Origin: Sulfurimonas sp.
Lineage (GTDB): Bacteria; Campylobacterota; Campylobacteria; Campylobacterales; Sulfurimonadaceae
Length of the DNA stretch: 64,000 nt
NCBI RefSeq assembly: GCF_029027405.1
Contig: NZ_CP093396.1
Span: 1,550,001 to 1,614,000, forward strand
Direction of reading: 5' to 3'
The notes beneath the pieces were generated by a model. That model did not search any database, was not told the origin of the DNA, and worked only from the letters and a program-made list of their open reading frames with translations. The position numbers and the translations under genes were made by a program. Of this stretch, positions 1 through 8,737 are shown one piece after another. How positions within the stretch are numbered: the stretch's first letter is position 1; every line of letters starts with the position of its first letter.

Positions 1-13
1 AGGAATAGCTACT

Positions 14-652
14 ATGACAAAGAAATTTCTTCTATTTGACAATGACGGCGTTTTAGTCGAGACTGAAAACTGGTATTACGAGGCAAATGTAATAGCTTTA
101 GCCGAAATAGACATAGAGCTTACTTTTGATGTATATATGGAGATCATGGCAAGGGGTGGAACTGCTTGGGAAATAGCTAAGGCACAGAATATATCTCAGT
201 CTGTTATAGATGTGCAAAGAACAAGAAGAGATGTCTACTATAGAGAGTTTATAAAAAATGAATACATTGAAATAGATGGTGTTATCGATACCCTCCAAGA
301 GCTAAAAAAAGAGTATAAAATGGGAATTATAACTACATCAAGAAGAGTAGATTTTGACCTTATCCACAACAACAGAGATATCATCAAGTTTATGGACTTC
401 TCTCTTTGTGTAGAAGAGTACCCCCGTGCAAAACCCTACCCTGATCCGTACCTAGCTGGTATGAAAAAGTTTTCTGCCACAAGAAATGAATGTCTAGTCA
501 TAGAGGACTCTCAAAGAGGTTTAAACTCTGCTGTAAATGCCAAAATAGAGTGTGCGATAGTTAAAAACAACTTTACTTTAACTCACGATTTCTCAAAAGC
601 AACTTATAAAATAGAGAAGTTTTCTGACTTGATAAGATTACTTAAAAACTAA
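14..652 (+). CDS. HAD-superfamily phosphatase, subfamily IA
   Basis: This is a probable small-metabolite phosphohydrolase or mutase of the HAD superfamily; the substrate cannot be told. Motif I is FDNDGVL (nucleophile D9, acid/base D11), motif II is the TTS stretch at 107-109, motif III is K140 in AKPYPDPYL and motif IV is E164-D165 in VIEDSQRG. The segment between D11 and residue 90 forms the helical cap typical of beta-phosphoglucomutase-like enzymes. The 212-residue length is normal for the family. An AGGA ribosome-binding site starts at base 1, so the start is well placed. The gene is followed by a separate promoter for flgA and so is probably not in that operon. Confidence 0.85.
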   Translation: MTKKFLLFDNDGVLVETENWYYEANVIALAEIDIELTFDVYMEIMARGGTAWEIAKAQNISQSVIDVQRTRRDVYYREFIKNEYIEIDGVIDTLQELKKEYKMGIITTSRRVDFDLIHNNRDIIKFMDFSLCVEEYPRAKPYPDPYLAGMKKFSATRNECLVIEDSQRGLNSAVNAKIECAIVKNNFTLTHDFSKATYKIEKFSDLIRLLKN

Positions 653-668
653 TTAATAGTTTTTTATA

Positions 669-674
669 TATAAT
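669..674 (+). promoter_or_regulatory. Predicted -10 box of the flgA operon
   Basis: A perfect TATAAT lies in the 51-base gap between the HAD gene and flgA, in a T-rich context typical of Campylobacterota sigma-70 promoters, which often lack a clear -35. It lies about 30 bases upstream of the flgA start, and an AGAGGGGA ribosome-binding site lies between. Confidence 0.55.
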
Positions 675-703
675 CACATTAAAAAGAGGGGAACTTTATA
701 TAG

Positions 704-1573
704 ATGCTAACTAAGTTTATTCTTTTCATTTTATTAATCTCTCAAGTTTATGCAAATCATATTTTAAAAAACACATACTATGTAAACTCAAACGACATAT
801 ATATTTCTACTTTAATTGAAAATTATTCAAAAGATGAAGTTCTTTATAAAATACCACCAAGCAGGCACACAAAAAAGGTCACTACAACAGAGTTGCTTAA
901 TAGATTAAAAAAACATGGCTACACTGATATAACTACCAAAGGTAAATATATTAAATTCATAATTAAAAGCCCTATTGACACTTCAAAAATTGCTTTATAT
1001 ATAAAAAATTATTATTTAGAAAAATATGACATTATAAACATAACAAAAGTGGAAGTTTTACCTAGAAGTTATATAGCATCTCTACCTAGCCAGTATAGCA
1101 TCTACATACAAGCAAAGAACTATCTCTCAAGAAGAGATATAGTAAGTATCAAAACACTAAAAAATAAAAAAATATTTTTTAATTACAATATTTATGCAAG
1201 GCTTCCAATATATGTATCAAAAGAGAAAATTAAAAAAAACAGTGAGCTATCAAGTGTAAATATCACAAAAAAGAGTATAATATTAGATAAATTTATGACA
1301 AAACCTTTACAAAACTTTAAAGCACACGCTTTTGAGAGTAAGTACAATATAAAAAAAGATAAGATAATAACCTTAAAAAATGTTCAAGAACTAAGCTTAG
1401 TAAAGAAAAATTCTTATATTACTATTAGTCTAAACAAAAATAATATGTCTATTAGTTTTAACGCATTAGCCTTGGATAACGGTAAGCTAAATAGTATTAT
1501 TAGAGTTCAAAAGACAAATGGAAAAAGATTAAAAGTTAAGGTTACTGGAAAAAATCAGGCGGAGATTAGATGA
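704..1573 (+). CDS. flgA: Flagellar basal body P-ring formation chaperone FlgA
   Basis: FlgA is the periplasmic chaperone that helps FlgI assemble into the P ring. The product is 289 residues with an N-terminal signal peptide (cleavage probably after VYA, about residue 17). The C-terminal half carries the SAF-type region, running from about residue 160 (NYNIYARLPIYVSKEKI) to the closing motif IIRVQKTNGKRLKVKVTG, which is the conserved FlgA ending. Its stop overlaps the ubiX start by four bases, indicating translational coupling. The same flgA-ubiX-coaD-tmk order occurs in other Campylobacterota. The N-terminal half is divergent and lysine-rich. Confidence 0.85.
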   Translation: MLTKFILFILLISQVYANHILKNTYYVNSNDIYISTLIENYSKDEVLYKIPPSRHTKKVTTTELLNRLKKHGYTDITTKGKYIKFIIKSPIDTSKIALYIKNYYLEKYDIINITKVEVLPRSYIASLPSQYSIYIQAKNYLSRRDIVSIKTLKNKKIFFNYNIYARLPIYVSKEKIKKNSELSSVNITKKSIILDKFMTKPLQNFKAHAFESKYNIKKDKIITLKNVQELSLVKKNSYITISLNKNNMSISFNALALDNGKLNSIIRVQKTNGKRLKVKVTGKNQAEIR

Positions 1574-2091
1574 AGAAAGTTGTTATTGCCATTAGTGGTG
1601 CAAGTGGAGTACACTTAGGCTTAAAAGCTTTAAGATTAATTCCAAAAAATATTAATAAGCACTTCATTATGACAAAAAATTCTAATATTGTTTTAGAAAA
1701 AGAAAATAATCTCACACTACATGAAAATGAAGATATTTCAGCAAGTATAGCATCTGGTTCTTTTGGTGTAGATGCCATGCTAATTGCACCTTGCAGTATG
1801 AATACACTTGCTAAAATTGCTTGTGGGATTTCTGATAATTTAGTTACTAGATGCGCTAGTGTGATGATAAAAGAGCAAAAGAAACTAATTATAGCTCCAA
1901 GAGAGATGCCCTTTTCTGCTATTGCCTTAGAAAACATGCAAAAATTAGCGCAACTAGGAGTTGTAATCGCTCCTCCTGTTATGGCTTACTATTCAGAACA
2001 ACAAACATTAGATGAAATGGAAAACTTCATCATTGGTAAGTGGTTTGACTTACTTGGCATAGAAAATAATTTATACAAACGATGGGAATAA
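1570..2091 (+). CDS. ubiX: Flavin prenyltransferase UbiX
   Basis: UbiX attaches a dimethylallyl group to FMN to make the prenylated cofactor used by UbiD-type decarboxylases, for example in quinone synthesis. The 173-residue protein begins with the FMN-binding AISGASGV motif. It contains the family hallmark APCSMNTLAKIACGISDNL near residues 74-92 and the PREMPFS motif near 117. Length and motifs are complete. It sits between flgA and coaD with a four-base overlap upstream and a one-base gap downstream, so it belongs to the flgA-led operon. No ubiD is present in the window. Confidence 0.93.
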   Translation: MKKVVIAISGASGVHLGLKALRLIPKNINKHFIMTKNSNIVLEKENNLTLHENEDISASIASGSFGVDAMLIAPCSMNTLAKIACGISDNLVTRCASVMIKEQKKLIIAPREMPFSAIALENMQKLAQLGVVIAPPVMAYYSEQQTLDEMENFIIGKWFDLLGIENNLYKRWE

Positions 2092-2092
2092 T

Positions 2093-2590
2093 ATGACAAC
2101 TCGTAAAATAGCCTTATATCCAGGAACTTTTGATCCTATTACAAATGGTCACTTCGACATAATAGAAAGAGCTTTGAAGCTTTTTGATGAAGTGATTATA
2201 GCTGTTGCTATATCAGTAGATAAAAAACCTATGTTTACTCTAGATGAACGAATAGAGATGACAAAAAAAGCGATAGAAGAGTTAGAAAATGTTAGCGTAG
2301 TTGGTTTTGACAACCTAACAGTTGAGTTAGCGAAAGAGCGTGGAGCAACTATACTTATTCGTGGATTAAGAGCAATAAGTGATTTTGAGTTTGAACTACA
2401 ACTTGGTTATCTTAACAACTCTTTAGATGATTCTATTGAAACTGTTTATCTTATGCCAAAACTAAAACATGCTTTCATAAGTTCATCAAGTGTACGAAAT
2501 CTTTTAAAATTTAATGCTAAAACAGAGCATTTGCTTCCAAGCAAAGTTCAAAAAATCATAGGGAGTATGGATTCATGTACATTGCAATAG
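2093..2590 (+). CDS. coaD: Phosphopantetheine adenylyltransferase
   Basis: CoaD transfers AMP from ATP to 4'-phosphopantetheine, the penultimate step of coenzyme A synthesis. The 165-residue protein has the nucleotidyltransferase motif YPGTFDPITNGH near its N terminus (TxGH). It also has the RGLRAISDFEFE substrate-binding segment near residue 90 and the ISSSSVR motif near 130, where ATP is bound. Length is standard. The gene follows ubiX by one base and overlaps the start of tmk by 16 bases, so it is tightly coupled. Confidence 0.95.
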   Translation: MTTRKIALYPGTFDPITNGHFDIIERALKLFDEVIIAVAISVDKKPMFTLDERIEMTKKAIEELENVSVVGFDNLTVELAKERGATILIRGLRAISDFEFELQLGYLNNSLDDSIETVYLMPKLKHAFISSSSVRNLLKFNAKTEHLLPSKVQKIIGSMDSCTLQ

Positions 2591-3153
2591 AAGGAATTGA
2601 CACATCTGGGAAAAGTACACAAATTCAAATGCTTACAAAACATTTTCCAAATGCCATCATTACCAAAGAACCAGGTGGAACAAAGGTTGGAGAAAAAATA
2701 AGAGATATAGTTTTAAGCGCAGAAACAAAAAGTAAAAAAGCAGAATTTCTACTTTTTTTAGCAGATAGAGCAGAACATATAAAGGAAGTAATAGAACCAA
2801 ATATAAAGAAAACAATCATCTCTGATAGAAGTGTTGTGAGTGGTGTTGCTTATGCTTTGATTCAAGATGAGATAAGTCAAACTGCAATATTGCATCTAAA
2901 TAGATTTGCAACAAATGGCATCTACCCTCAAAAGGTTTTTCTTTTAAAGCTAACAAAAGAAGAGTTAGAGTTTAGACTTTCACAAAAAGAGTTAGATGGC
3001 ATAGAACTAAGAGGTTCTGAGTATCTTTTAAAGATTCAAGATTCTATTGTAGAAGCTTCAATCCTCCTAAACTTGGACTTAGTAACAATAGATGCTACAA
3101 AAAGTATAGAAGAGATAACAAAAATAATATTAGAAAATATGAAGGACATATGA
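2575..3153 (+). CDS. tmk: Thymidylate kinase
   Basis: This enzyme phosphorylates dTMP to dTDP with ATP. The P-loop is GIDTSGKST at residues 7-15. The dTMP-binding EPGGT follows near 33, and SDRSVVSG near 83 carries the DRS motif. The product is 192 residues, slightly shorter than the roughly 205-210 residues common in other bacteria. The start lies inside the end of coaD and is the only one that keeps the P-loop at the usual distance from the N terminus. The stop overlaps the hisS start region. Confidence 0.93.
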   Translation: MYIAIEGIDTSGKSTQIQMLTKHFPNAIITKEPGGTKVGEKIRDIVLSAETKSKKAEFLLFLADRAEHIKEVIEPNIKKTIISDRSVVSGVAYALIQDEISQTAILHLNRFATNGIYPQKVFLLKLTKEELEFRLSQKELDGIELRGSEYLLKIQDSIVEASILLNLDLVTIDATKSIEEITKIILENMKDI

Positions 3154-4367
3154 TGATTAAATCATTAAGAGGGATGAATGATATTTTAAGTGAGGACTAT
3201 CAAAGATTTACTTATTTCATTGACACAGCAACTAAGATAGCTCAGAAATATGGTTATCACTTTATAGAGACTCCTCTGCTAGAAGAAACAGCACTTTTTA
3301 AGCGTTCTGTTGGTGAAAGTAGCGATATTGTTGGTAAAGAGATGTATCAGTTTATAGACAAAGGCGAAAATGATGTTTGTCTCCGTCCAGAAGGAACAGC
3401 TGGAGTTGTTCGTGCTTTTATACAAAAAAAGCTTGATAAAGCTGGTGGAACTCATAGATTTTTTTATCATGGACCTATGTTTCGTTATGAGCGACCTCAA
3501 AAAGGAAGACTAAGAGAGTTTCATCAGTTTGGTGTTGAGAGTTTTGGGGTAGATAGTGTTTATGAAGATGCTACTATGATAATGATGGTTGCCGACATCT
3601 TACAAACTCTTGGTATCGGCTATAAGCTTCAACTCAACTCCTTGGGTGATAACAACTGTATGCCTCAATATCGTGATTCTCTTGTTTCATTTCTAGACTC
3701 ATGTGAAAATAAGATATGTGAAGATTGTAAAAGAAGAAAAAAAACAAATCCTATTAGAGTTTTGGATTGCAAAAATGAAAAATGCCAAGAACTTTATAAA
3801 GAAGCTCCAAAACTTTTAAATAACCTTTGTCTAGGTTGTAAAGATGATTTTACTGCTCTAAAAAATATTTTAAAAAATAATAATATTGATTATGAAATAG
3901 ATACCAACTTAGTTAGAGGACTTGATTATTACTCTAAAACAGCCTTTGAGTTTGTTAGTGATGATATAGGAAGTCAAAGTGCAATTGCCGGCGGGGGACG
4001 ATACGATAGACTAGTAGAGTATCTTGATGGTCGCCCTACTCCTGCGGTTGGTTTTGCTATGGGAATAGAAAGATTAATGGAACTTATAGTTATGCCAAAA
4101 ACTAATAGAGAGGGTTATTATATTGGAGCAATGGATACTCAAGCCATTGATTTAGTTGTAAAACTTGCTCAAAGTAAAAGAAAAACAGAAAAAACCACTA
4201 TTGACTATAAAGCTAAAAACTTACAAAAACATTTAAAAGCAGCAGACAGAACAAATGCAAAATTTTGCTGTATAATAGGTTCAAACGAATTAAAAGACAA
4301 TACTATTTGGATAAAAAATTTAGAAGATAAAACAGAAAAGACAATTAACATAGGGGATTTAAAATGA
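3153..4367 (+). CDS. hisS: Histidyl-tRNA synthetase
   Basis: This class II synthetase charges tRNA-His. Motif 1 surroundings, motif 2 (FRYERPQKGRLREFHQFG) and motif 3 (ASP-type GFAMGIERL) are present. The histidine-binding segments RPEGTAG and LVRGLDYY are intact, as is the GGGRYD motif. Two ATG codons are adjacent at 3150 and 3153. The AAGGA site at 3142-3146 is three bases from the first and six from the second, so I chose 3153, giving 404 residues. A cysteine-rich stretch near residues 185-230 (CENKICEDC, CKNEKC, CLGCKDD) resembles a zinc-binding insertion seen in some hisS. Confidence 0.95.
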   Translation: MIKSLRGMNDILSEDYQRFTYFIDTATKIAQKYGYHFIETPLLEETALFKRSVGESSDIVGKEMYQFIDKGENDVCLRPEGTAGVVRAFIQKKLDKAGGTHRFFYHGPMFRYERPQKGRLREFHQFGVESFGVDSVYEDATMIMMVADILQTLGIGYKLQLNSLGDNNCMPQYRDSLVSFLDSCENKICEDCKRRKKTNPIRVLDCKNEKCQELYKEAPKLLNNLCLGCKDDFTALKNILKNNNIDYEIDTNLVRGLDYYSKTAFEFVSDDIGSQSAIAGGGRYDRLVEYLDGRPTPAVGFAMGIERLMELIVMPKTNREGYYIGAMDTQAIDLVVKLAQSKRKTEKTTIDYKAKNLQKHLKAADRTNAKFCCIIGSNELKDNTIWIKNLEDKTEKTINIGDLK

Positions 4368-6094
4368 TAGACACATTACATATTGTATGGTCAATTTTTA
4401 TTGACTTCATTGAGTTTTTCTTACTGCTTGGCTTTATAGGTTTAATTATGCTTTATGTATATGATAAACATGTTCAAAGAAGACATGCCTTGCTTATTAA
4501 TTATCCTGTAATTGGACGAATGAGGTACTTTTTTGAAGCATTAAGAGAACCTTTAAGACAATATTTTGCAGAAGAAACTTTTTATGATTCGAAAGATAAA
4601 GTTGACTGGGTATATACAGCAGCAAAAGACAAACCAAACTATAAATCATTTTCAGTAAATCAGCCATTTTCTGGCTCAAGGTTTATCATAAAACATGCCA
4701 CAAATGTCCTAAATGATGGTGAAGTAAGCGATGATACATCAGTTACTTTTGGTGAAAATAGAGAATTTCCTTTTGTTTCTCATACCCCAATTATACGCTC
4801 GGCAATGAGCGATGGAGCACTTAGCCCTGAAGCTGTTAGAGCATTTTCAATCGCTGGTGCTAATTCAAACTTAACAATAAATACAGGAGAAGGATCTCTA
4901 ACTTCAAACCATCTGTTCACTCATCAACCAGATGTAAAAAATGCAAAATATTTAGAAGTTGTAAAAAGCACCCCAAAAGCAGAACTAGTTTTTAAAATCG
5001 GAGAATTCTTTTTTAATCGTTCAAGCGCTTTGAAATGGTATAGGACTGCTCTACTAAATAAAAAAACCCAAAACACTTATATTTATGCTCCAAATTCACA
5101 TGTTTTATTTCGTGTAAACTGGAAAGCTCCTATCGAAGATTTTCCAAAAGAAGTCCCTAACGATATTCCAAATATGATTTTTCAAATGAGTTCAGGACTT
5201 TATGGAGTTAGAGATGAAAATGGTAAGTTTGATGATTTAAGATACCAAAAAGTTATGAAATTTTGTCGTATGACAGAGATAAAAATTGCTCAAGGGGCAA
5301 AACAGACTGGTGGGAAACTTGCTGCGGCTAAAGTTACTGCTGATGTTGCTTATTATAGAGGTGTTGAAGAAGGTAAAAATATATTTTCACCAAACAGATT
5401 TCCTTTTGCTGATACCACTAAGCATCTACTTGATTTTGTCCAAAGATTACAAAAACTATCAGGTAAACCAGTTGGTTTTAAAATCGTTATTTCAGATGCT
5501 ACTGCAGTTGACGAGTTAGCCCAAGAAATAGCAGCGAGAAAAGCTCAAGGCAAAAATATACCAGACTTTATATCTGTAGATAGTGGAGAAGGTGGAAGTG
5601 CAACGGCACCCTTAGAGCTTATGGAGTCAGTAGGATTAACTACAAACAATGCTCTTTATGTACTAGACACTATGCTTAAAAAACATAATATTCGTAGAGA
5701 TATAAAAATTATTGCAAGTGGAAAAATATTAACTCCAGATGATGCAATTATAACTCTTTCTATGGGTGCAGATGCCATAGGAATTGCTAGAGGTTTCATG
5801 ATGAGTGGTGGTTGTATTCGAGCACAGATGTGTTCTGGTTTTGGTTCTCATGTTTGTCCTGTTGGAATGGCAACTCAAGATAAGAAAAAAAGAGCTTCTT
5901 ATTTAGTTGTAAAAGAAGGTAAAGAAATCGGTAATTATCATACTAATCTCATCAAAGGGATGAAAGTAGTATGTGCTGTTATGGGTATTGAAAAAATGAG
6001 TAATTTACAAAAGTCAAACCTAACTTTTAAAAATCAAAATGGTGAAATTTATTTTGATATTGATAAATATTTTCACCATAAATTTCATATGTAA
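4364..6094 (+). CDS. Membrane-anchored glutamate-synthase-domain flavoprotein
   Basis: The 576-residue protein has one N-terminal membrane helix (about residues 12-34) and then a domain like the FMN/iron-sulfur part of the glutamate synthase large subunit. Visible hallmarks are VDSGEGGSATAP near 410, GADAIGIARGFM near 470, and the cysteine segment CIRAQMCSGFGSHVCPVG, which matches the 3Fe-4S ligands of GltB. The glutamine amidotransferase domain of true GltB is absent, so it is not a complete glutamate synthase. Such stand-alone proteins are annotated as FMN-binding glutamate synthase family and their substrate is unclear. It overlaps hisS by four bases and lies eight bases before speA. Confidence 0.8.
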   Translation: MIDTLHIVWSIFIDFIEFFLLLGFIGLIMLYVYDKHVQRRHALLINYPVIGRMRYFFEALREPLRQYFAEETFYDSKDKVDWVYTAAKDKPNYKSFSVNQPFSGSRFIIKHATNVLNDGEVSDDTSVTFGENREFPFVSHTPIIRSAMSDGALSPEAVRAFSIAGANSNLTINTGEGSLTSNHLFTHQPDVKNAKYLEVVKSTPKAELVFKIGEFFFNRSSALKWYRTALLNKKTQNTYIYAPNSHVLFRVNWKAPIEDFPKEVPNDIPNMIFQMSSGLYGVRDENGKFDDLRYQKVMKFCRMTEIKIAQGAKQTGGKLAAAKVTADVAYYRGVEEGKNIFSPNRFPFADTTKHLLDFVQRLQKLSGKPVGFKIVISDATAVDELAQEIAARKAQGKNIPDFISVDSGEGGSATAPLELMESVGLTTNNALYVLDTMLKKHNIRRDIKIIASGKILTPDDAIITLSMGADAIGIARGFMMSGGCIRAQMCSGFGSHVCPVGMATQDKKKRASYLVVKEGKEIGNYHTNLIKGMKVVCAVMGIEKMSNLQKSNLTFKNQNGEIYFDIDKYFHHKFHM

Positions 6095-6102
6095 GGCTAT
6101 AT

Positions 6103-7932
6103 TTGGAAAATTTTGGTTTAGATATATGGTCCAATAAAAACTATATTATTGAAAATTCGGAAATAAAACTAAATTATAAGAGTATGCCATCTTTACTAGA
6201 AATAGTGGAACAAATCCGTTCAAATGATGTAAGAGGTCCTATTCTATTGAGGTTCCCTCATCTTATAAAAAAACAGATAAAAAATTTATACTCTTATTTT
6301 CACAAAGCAATAGATGAAAACAACTATCAAGGTAGTTTTAATGCTGTCTTTCCTCTAAAAGTAAATCAATTCCCTGGTGCAGTAGATGCTATAATAAAAC
6401 AAGGTGCTGAATTTAACTATGGACTTGAAGCTGGTAGTAAAGCAGAGTTAGTTTTAGCCATGAGTCAATCACAATTAAAGTCAAACATAACAGTAAATGG
6501 CTTTAAAGATAAAGAGATGATTACACTTAGTTTTATTGCTGCACAAAGTGGACATAATATAACTATAACTATTGAAGGCTTAGGTGAACTAAAAACAATT
6601 TTAGAAGTAGCAAGAGAATCTTCTTTGCGTGTACCAAGTATAGGGATAAGAGTTAAACTTCACTCCAGCGGAAGTGGCATCTGGGCAAAAAGTGGCGGAA
6701 TGGACTCTAAGTTTGGTTTAACATCAACAGAAATCATAAAAGCTATTTCTTTGCTAAAAGAGTCAAGTTTATTAAACTATTTTACAATGCTTCATTTTCA
6801 TATTGGCTCACAAATGACAGATATAGCACCACTTAAAAAAGCATTAAGAGAAGCTGGAAATATCTATGCTGAACTTAAAAAAATGGGAGCGTCATCTCTA
6901 TGTAGTATAAATATTGGTGGTGGATTAGCCGTAGAGTATGACCAACACTCACATACAAAATCTCATAATTACTCCATAGAAGAATTTTCAAGCAGTGTGG
7001 TTTTTTTACTAAAAGAAATCATGGATGCTAAGAAGGTAACTCATCCAGATATTTTCACCGAATCTGGTAGATATATAGCTGCATCTCACGGCGTGTTAAT
7101 AGCTCCTGTTTTAGAACTTTTCACACAAGACTATCAAGAGAATCTATTAAGTTTAAAGGAAAACAACCCTCCTCTCATAGAAGAATTAGTAGATTTGAAC
7201 AAATCATTAAATAATAAAAATGCGATTGAATATCTTCACGATGCTCTTGATCATATAGAATCGCTCTTTACCCTTTTTGATTTAGGATACATAGACTTGC
7301 AAGATCGTTCAAATGCCGAAATACTAGTTCACAATATAATAAAAAAAGCACTTTATTTAACTCACACATATAAAAGTGATGAATTAAAACAATTACAAGT
7401 AAAACTACAAGAAAGATACCTTATAAATGCTTCAATATTTCAAAGTTTGCCTGATTATTGGGGATTACAACAACTCTTTCCAATAATGCCTATACATCAT
7501 TTAAACTCTGCTCCAAGAAGAGCAGCATCTTTATGGGATATAACTTGTGATAGTGATGGAGAAATTTGCTTCAACCCGCAAAAGCCTCTTTATCTTCATG
7601 ACATTAATCTTGATGAAGAAGATTATTTTTTAGCTTTTTTTAATGTTGGTGCTTATCAAGAGACTTTAGGAATGAATCATAATCTTTTTACACACCCAAG
7701 TGAATACACAATAGAAATAGATGATGAATCATACGAAGTTAAAAATAGTTCTGAATCCAAAAATATTTTACAAATATTAAAATCAATTGGTTACAACGAA
7801 GATAATATTTTACAGAAACTTAAACAAGACTTATTATCTAGCAATTTTATCACAAAAGAAGAAAAAGATGATACACTTGCAAAACTAGAAATTTTTACAA
7901 AACAAAATGGTTACCTACGAACAACAAATTAA
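6103..7932 (+). CDS. speA: Biosynthetic arginine decarboxylase
   Basis: SpeA is a PLP enzyme that converts arginine to agmatine at the start of polyamine synthesis. It is 609 residues long, standard for the fold III biosynthetic family. The PLP lysine is K86 in FPLKVNQF. The FHIGSQM and NIGGGLAVEYD phosphate-binding segments follow, and a C-terminal beta-barrel carries NVGAYQ near residue 520. The start codon is TTG, with AAGG six bases upstream. It lies directly after the flavoprotein gene and ends just before a strong hairpin, so speA is probably the last gene of the flgA-led operon. Confidence 0.93.
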   Translation: MENFGLDIWSNKNYIIENSEIKLNYKSMPSLLEIVEQIRSNDVRGPILLRFPHLIKKQIKNLYSYFHKAIDENNYQGSFNAVFPLKVNQFPGAVDAIIKQGAEFNYGLEAGSKAELVLAMSQSQLKSNITVNGFKDKEMITLSFIAAQSGHNITITIEGLGELKTILEVARESSLRVPSIGIRVKLHSSGSGIWAKSGGMDSKFGLTSTEIIKAISLLKESSLLNYFTMLHFHIGSQMTDIAPLKKALREAGNIYAELKKMGASSLCSINIGGGLAVEYDQHSHTKSHNYSIEEFSSSVVFLLKEIMDAKKVTHPDIFTESGRYIAASHGVLIAPVLELFTQDYQENLLSLKENNPPLIEELVDLNKSLNNKNAIEYLHDALDHIESLFTLFDLGYIDLQDRSNAEILVHNIIKKALYLTHTYKSDELKQLQVKLQERYLINASIFQSLPDYWGLQQLFPIMPIHHLNSAPRRAASLWDITCDSDGEICFNPQKPLYLHDINLDEEDYFLAFFNVGAYQETLGMNHNLFTHPSEYTIEIDDESYEVKNSSESKNILQILKSIGYNEDNILQKLKQDLLSSNFITKEEKDDTLAKLEIFTKQNGYLRTTN

Positions 7933-7933
7933 A

Positions 7934-7971
7934 AAGTAATGGAGTATGAAGTTATTTATGCTCCATTACTT
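7934..7971 (+). terminator. Long hairpin between speA and cysE
   Basis: AAGTAATGGAG (7934-7944) pairs perfectly with CTCCATTACTT (7961-7971). The intervening 16 bases can extend the stem further with A-T and G-T pairs down to a small GTTA loop. It begins two bases after the speA stop codon and is followed by TGACTTTTA, a modest T-run. It is probably an intrinsic terminator or a 3' stabilising hairpin for the speA transcript. It contains the first in-frame ATG upstream of cysE, arguing against that ATG as the cysE start. Confidence 0.7.
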
Positions 7972-7990
7972 GACTTTTAGGACATTCAAC

Positions 7991-8692
7991 TTGGGACTTT
8001 ACTCTGACATAAAAGAAGACTTTTCAAACGCTTACAAAAATGACCCTGCTTTAAACTCAAAAATAGACTTTCTTTTTAACTACCCTGGTGTTTGGGCTAT
8101 TGCGTGGTATAGAGTTGCACACAAACTTTATAATTCTGGCTTTACAAAAATCGCAAGAATTCTTATGGGTTTAACTCAAATATTTACACATATTGATATT
8201 CATCCTGCAGCACGCATTGGTAAAAGAGTTTTTATTGATCATGGTACAGGTGTTGTAATTGGTGAAACAACTATTATAAAAAATGATGTATTAATATACC
8301 AAGGGGTGACACTAGGTGGAGTATCTCTAGACCTAGGGAAAAGACACCCTACTATTAGACAAGGTGCTGTTTTAGGTGCTGGAGCTAAGATTCTTGGTAA
8401 TATTGTCATAGGAGAGTATGCCAAAATTGGTGCTAACTCTGTTGTAGTAAAAGAAGTACCAGATAATGCTACCGCTATTGGAATACCTGCTCATGTTATT
8501 CCTAAAGGTAGATGTAACGATCCATTTATGCACAATAAGCTTCCAGATATAAACAAAGAAATGTTTGAGTACCTTCTTAAAAGAGTTGCAATTCTTGAAC
8601 ATGTTATTGTTAAAGACAATACAGATGTACTAGAACAAGACTTAGAATTAGAATATATCTACGAATCTTTTATAAAAGCTATGAAAAGTTAA
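7991..8692 (+). CDS. cysE: Serine O-acetyltransferase
   Basis: CysE makes O-acetylserine for cysteine synthesis. The protein has an N-terminal helical region (KEDFSNAYKNDPA, FNYPGVWAI) followed by a left-handed beta-helix of hexapeptide repeats (IHPAARIGKRVFIDHGTGVVIGE, QGVTLGG) and a C-terminal tail. I place the start at the TTG at 7991 (233 residues). AGGA lies eight bases upstream, and family N termini begin near the SDIKEDF segment. The upstream ATG at 7946 would add 15 unrelated residues, sits inside a hairpin and has GGAG only one base away. The stretched C terminus after residue 190 is not conserved in pattern. Confidence 0.88.
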   Translation: MGLYSDIKEDFSNAYKNDPALNSKIDFLFNYPGVWAIAWYRVAHKLYNSGFTKIARILMGLTQIFTHIDIHPAARIGKRVFIDHGTGVVIGETTIIKNDVLIYQGVTLGGVSLDLGKRHPTIRQGAVLGAGAKILGNIVIGEYAKIGANSVVVKEVPDNATAIGIPAHVIPKGRCNDPFMHNKLPDINKEMFEYLLKRVAILEHVIVKDNTDVLEQDLELEYIYESFIKAMKS

Positions 8693-8704
8693 ACCATTTT
8701 TCAG

Positions 8705-8710
8705 TATAAT
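8705..8710 (+). promoter_or_regulatory. Predicted -10 box of the aminotransferase gene
   Basis: A perfect TATAAT lies in the 45-base gap after cysE, about 28 bases before the ATG at 8738. The ribosome-binding site GGAG at 8728-8731 lies between. No clear -35 is seen. Confidence 0.5.
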
Positions 8711-8737
8711 GTAGACATTAAAATAATGGAGATTTAC

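Noticed and set aside
7946-7990. N-terminal extension of cysE from the ATG at 7946
   Set aside because: The ATG lies inside a stable hairpin, GGAG is only one base away, and the extra residues do not resemble the family. The TTG at 7991 is better.
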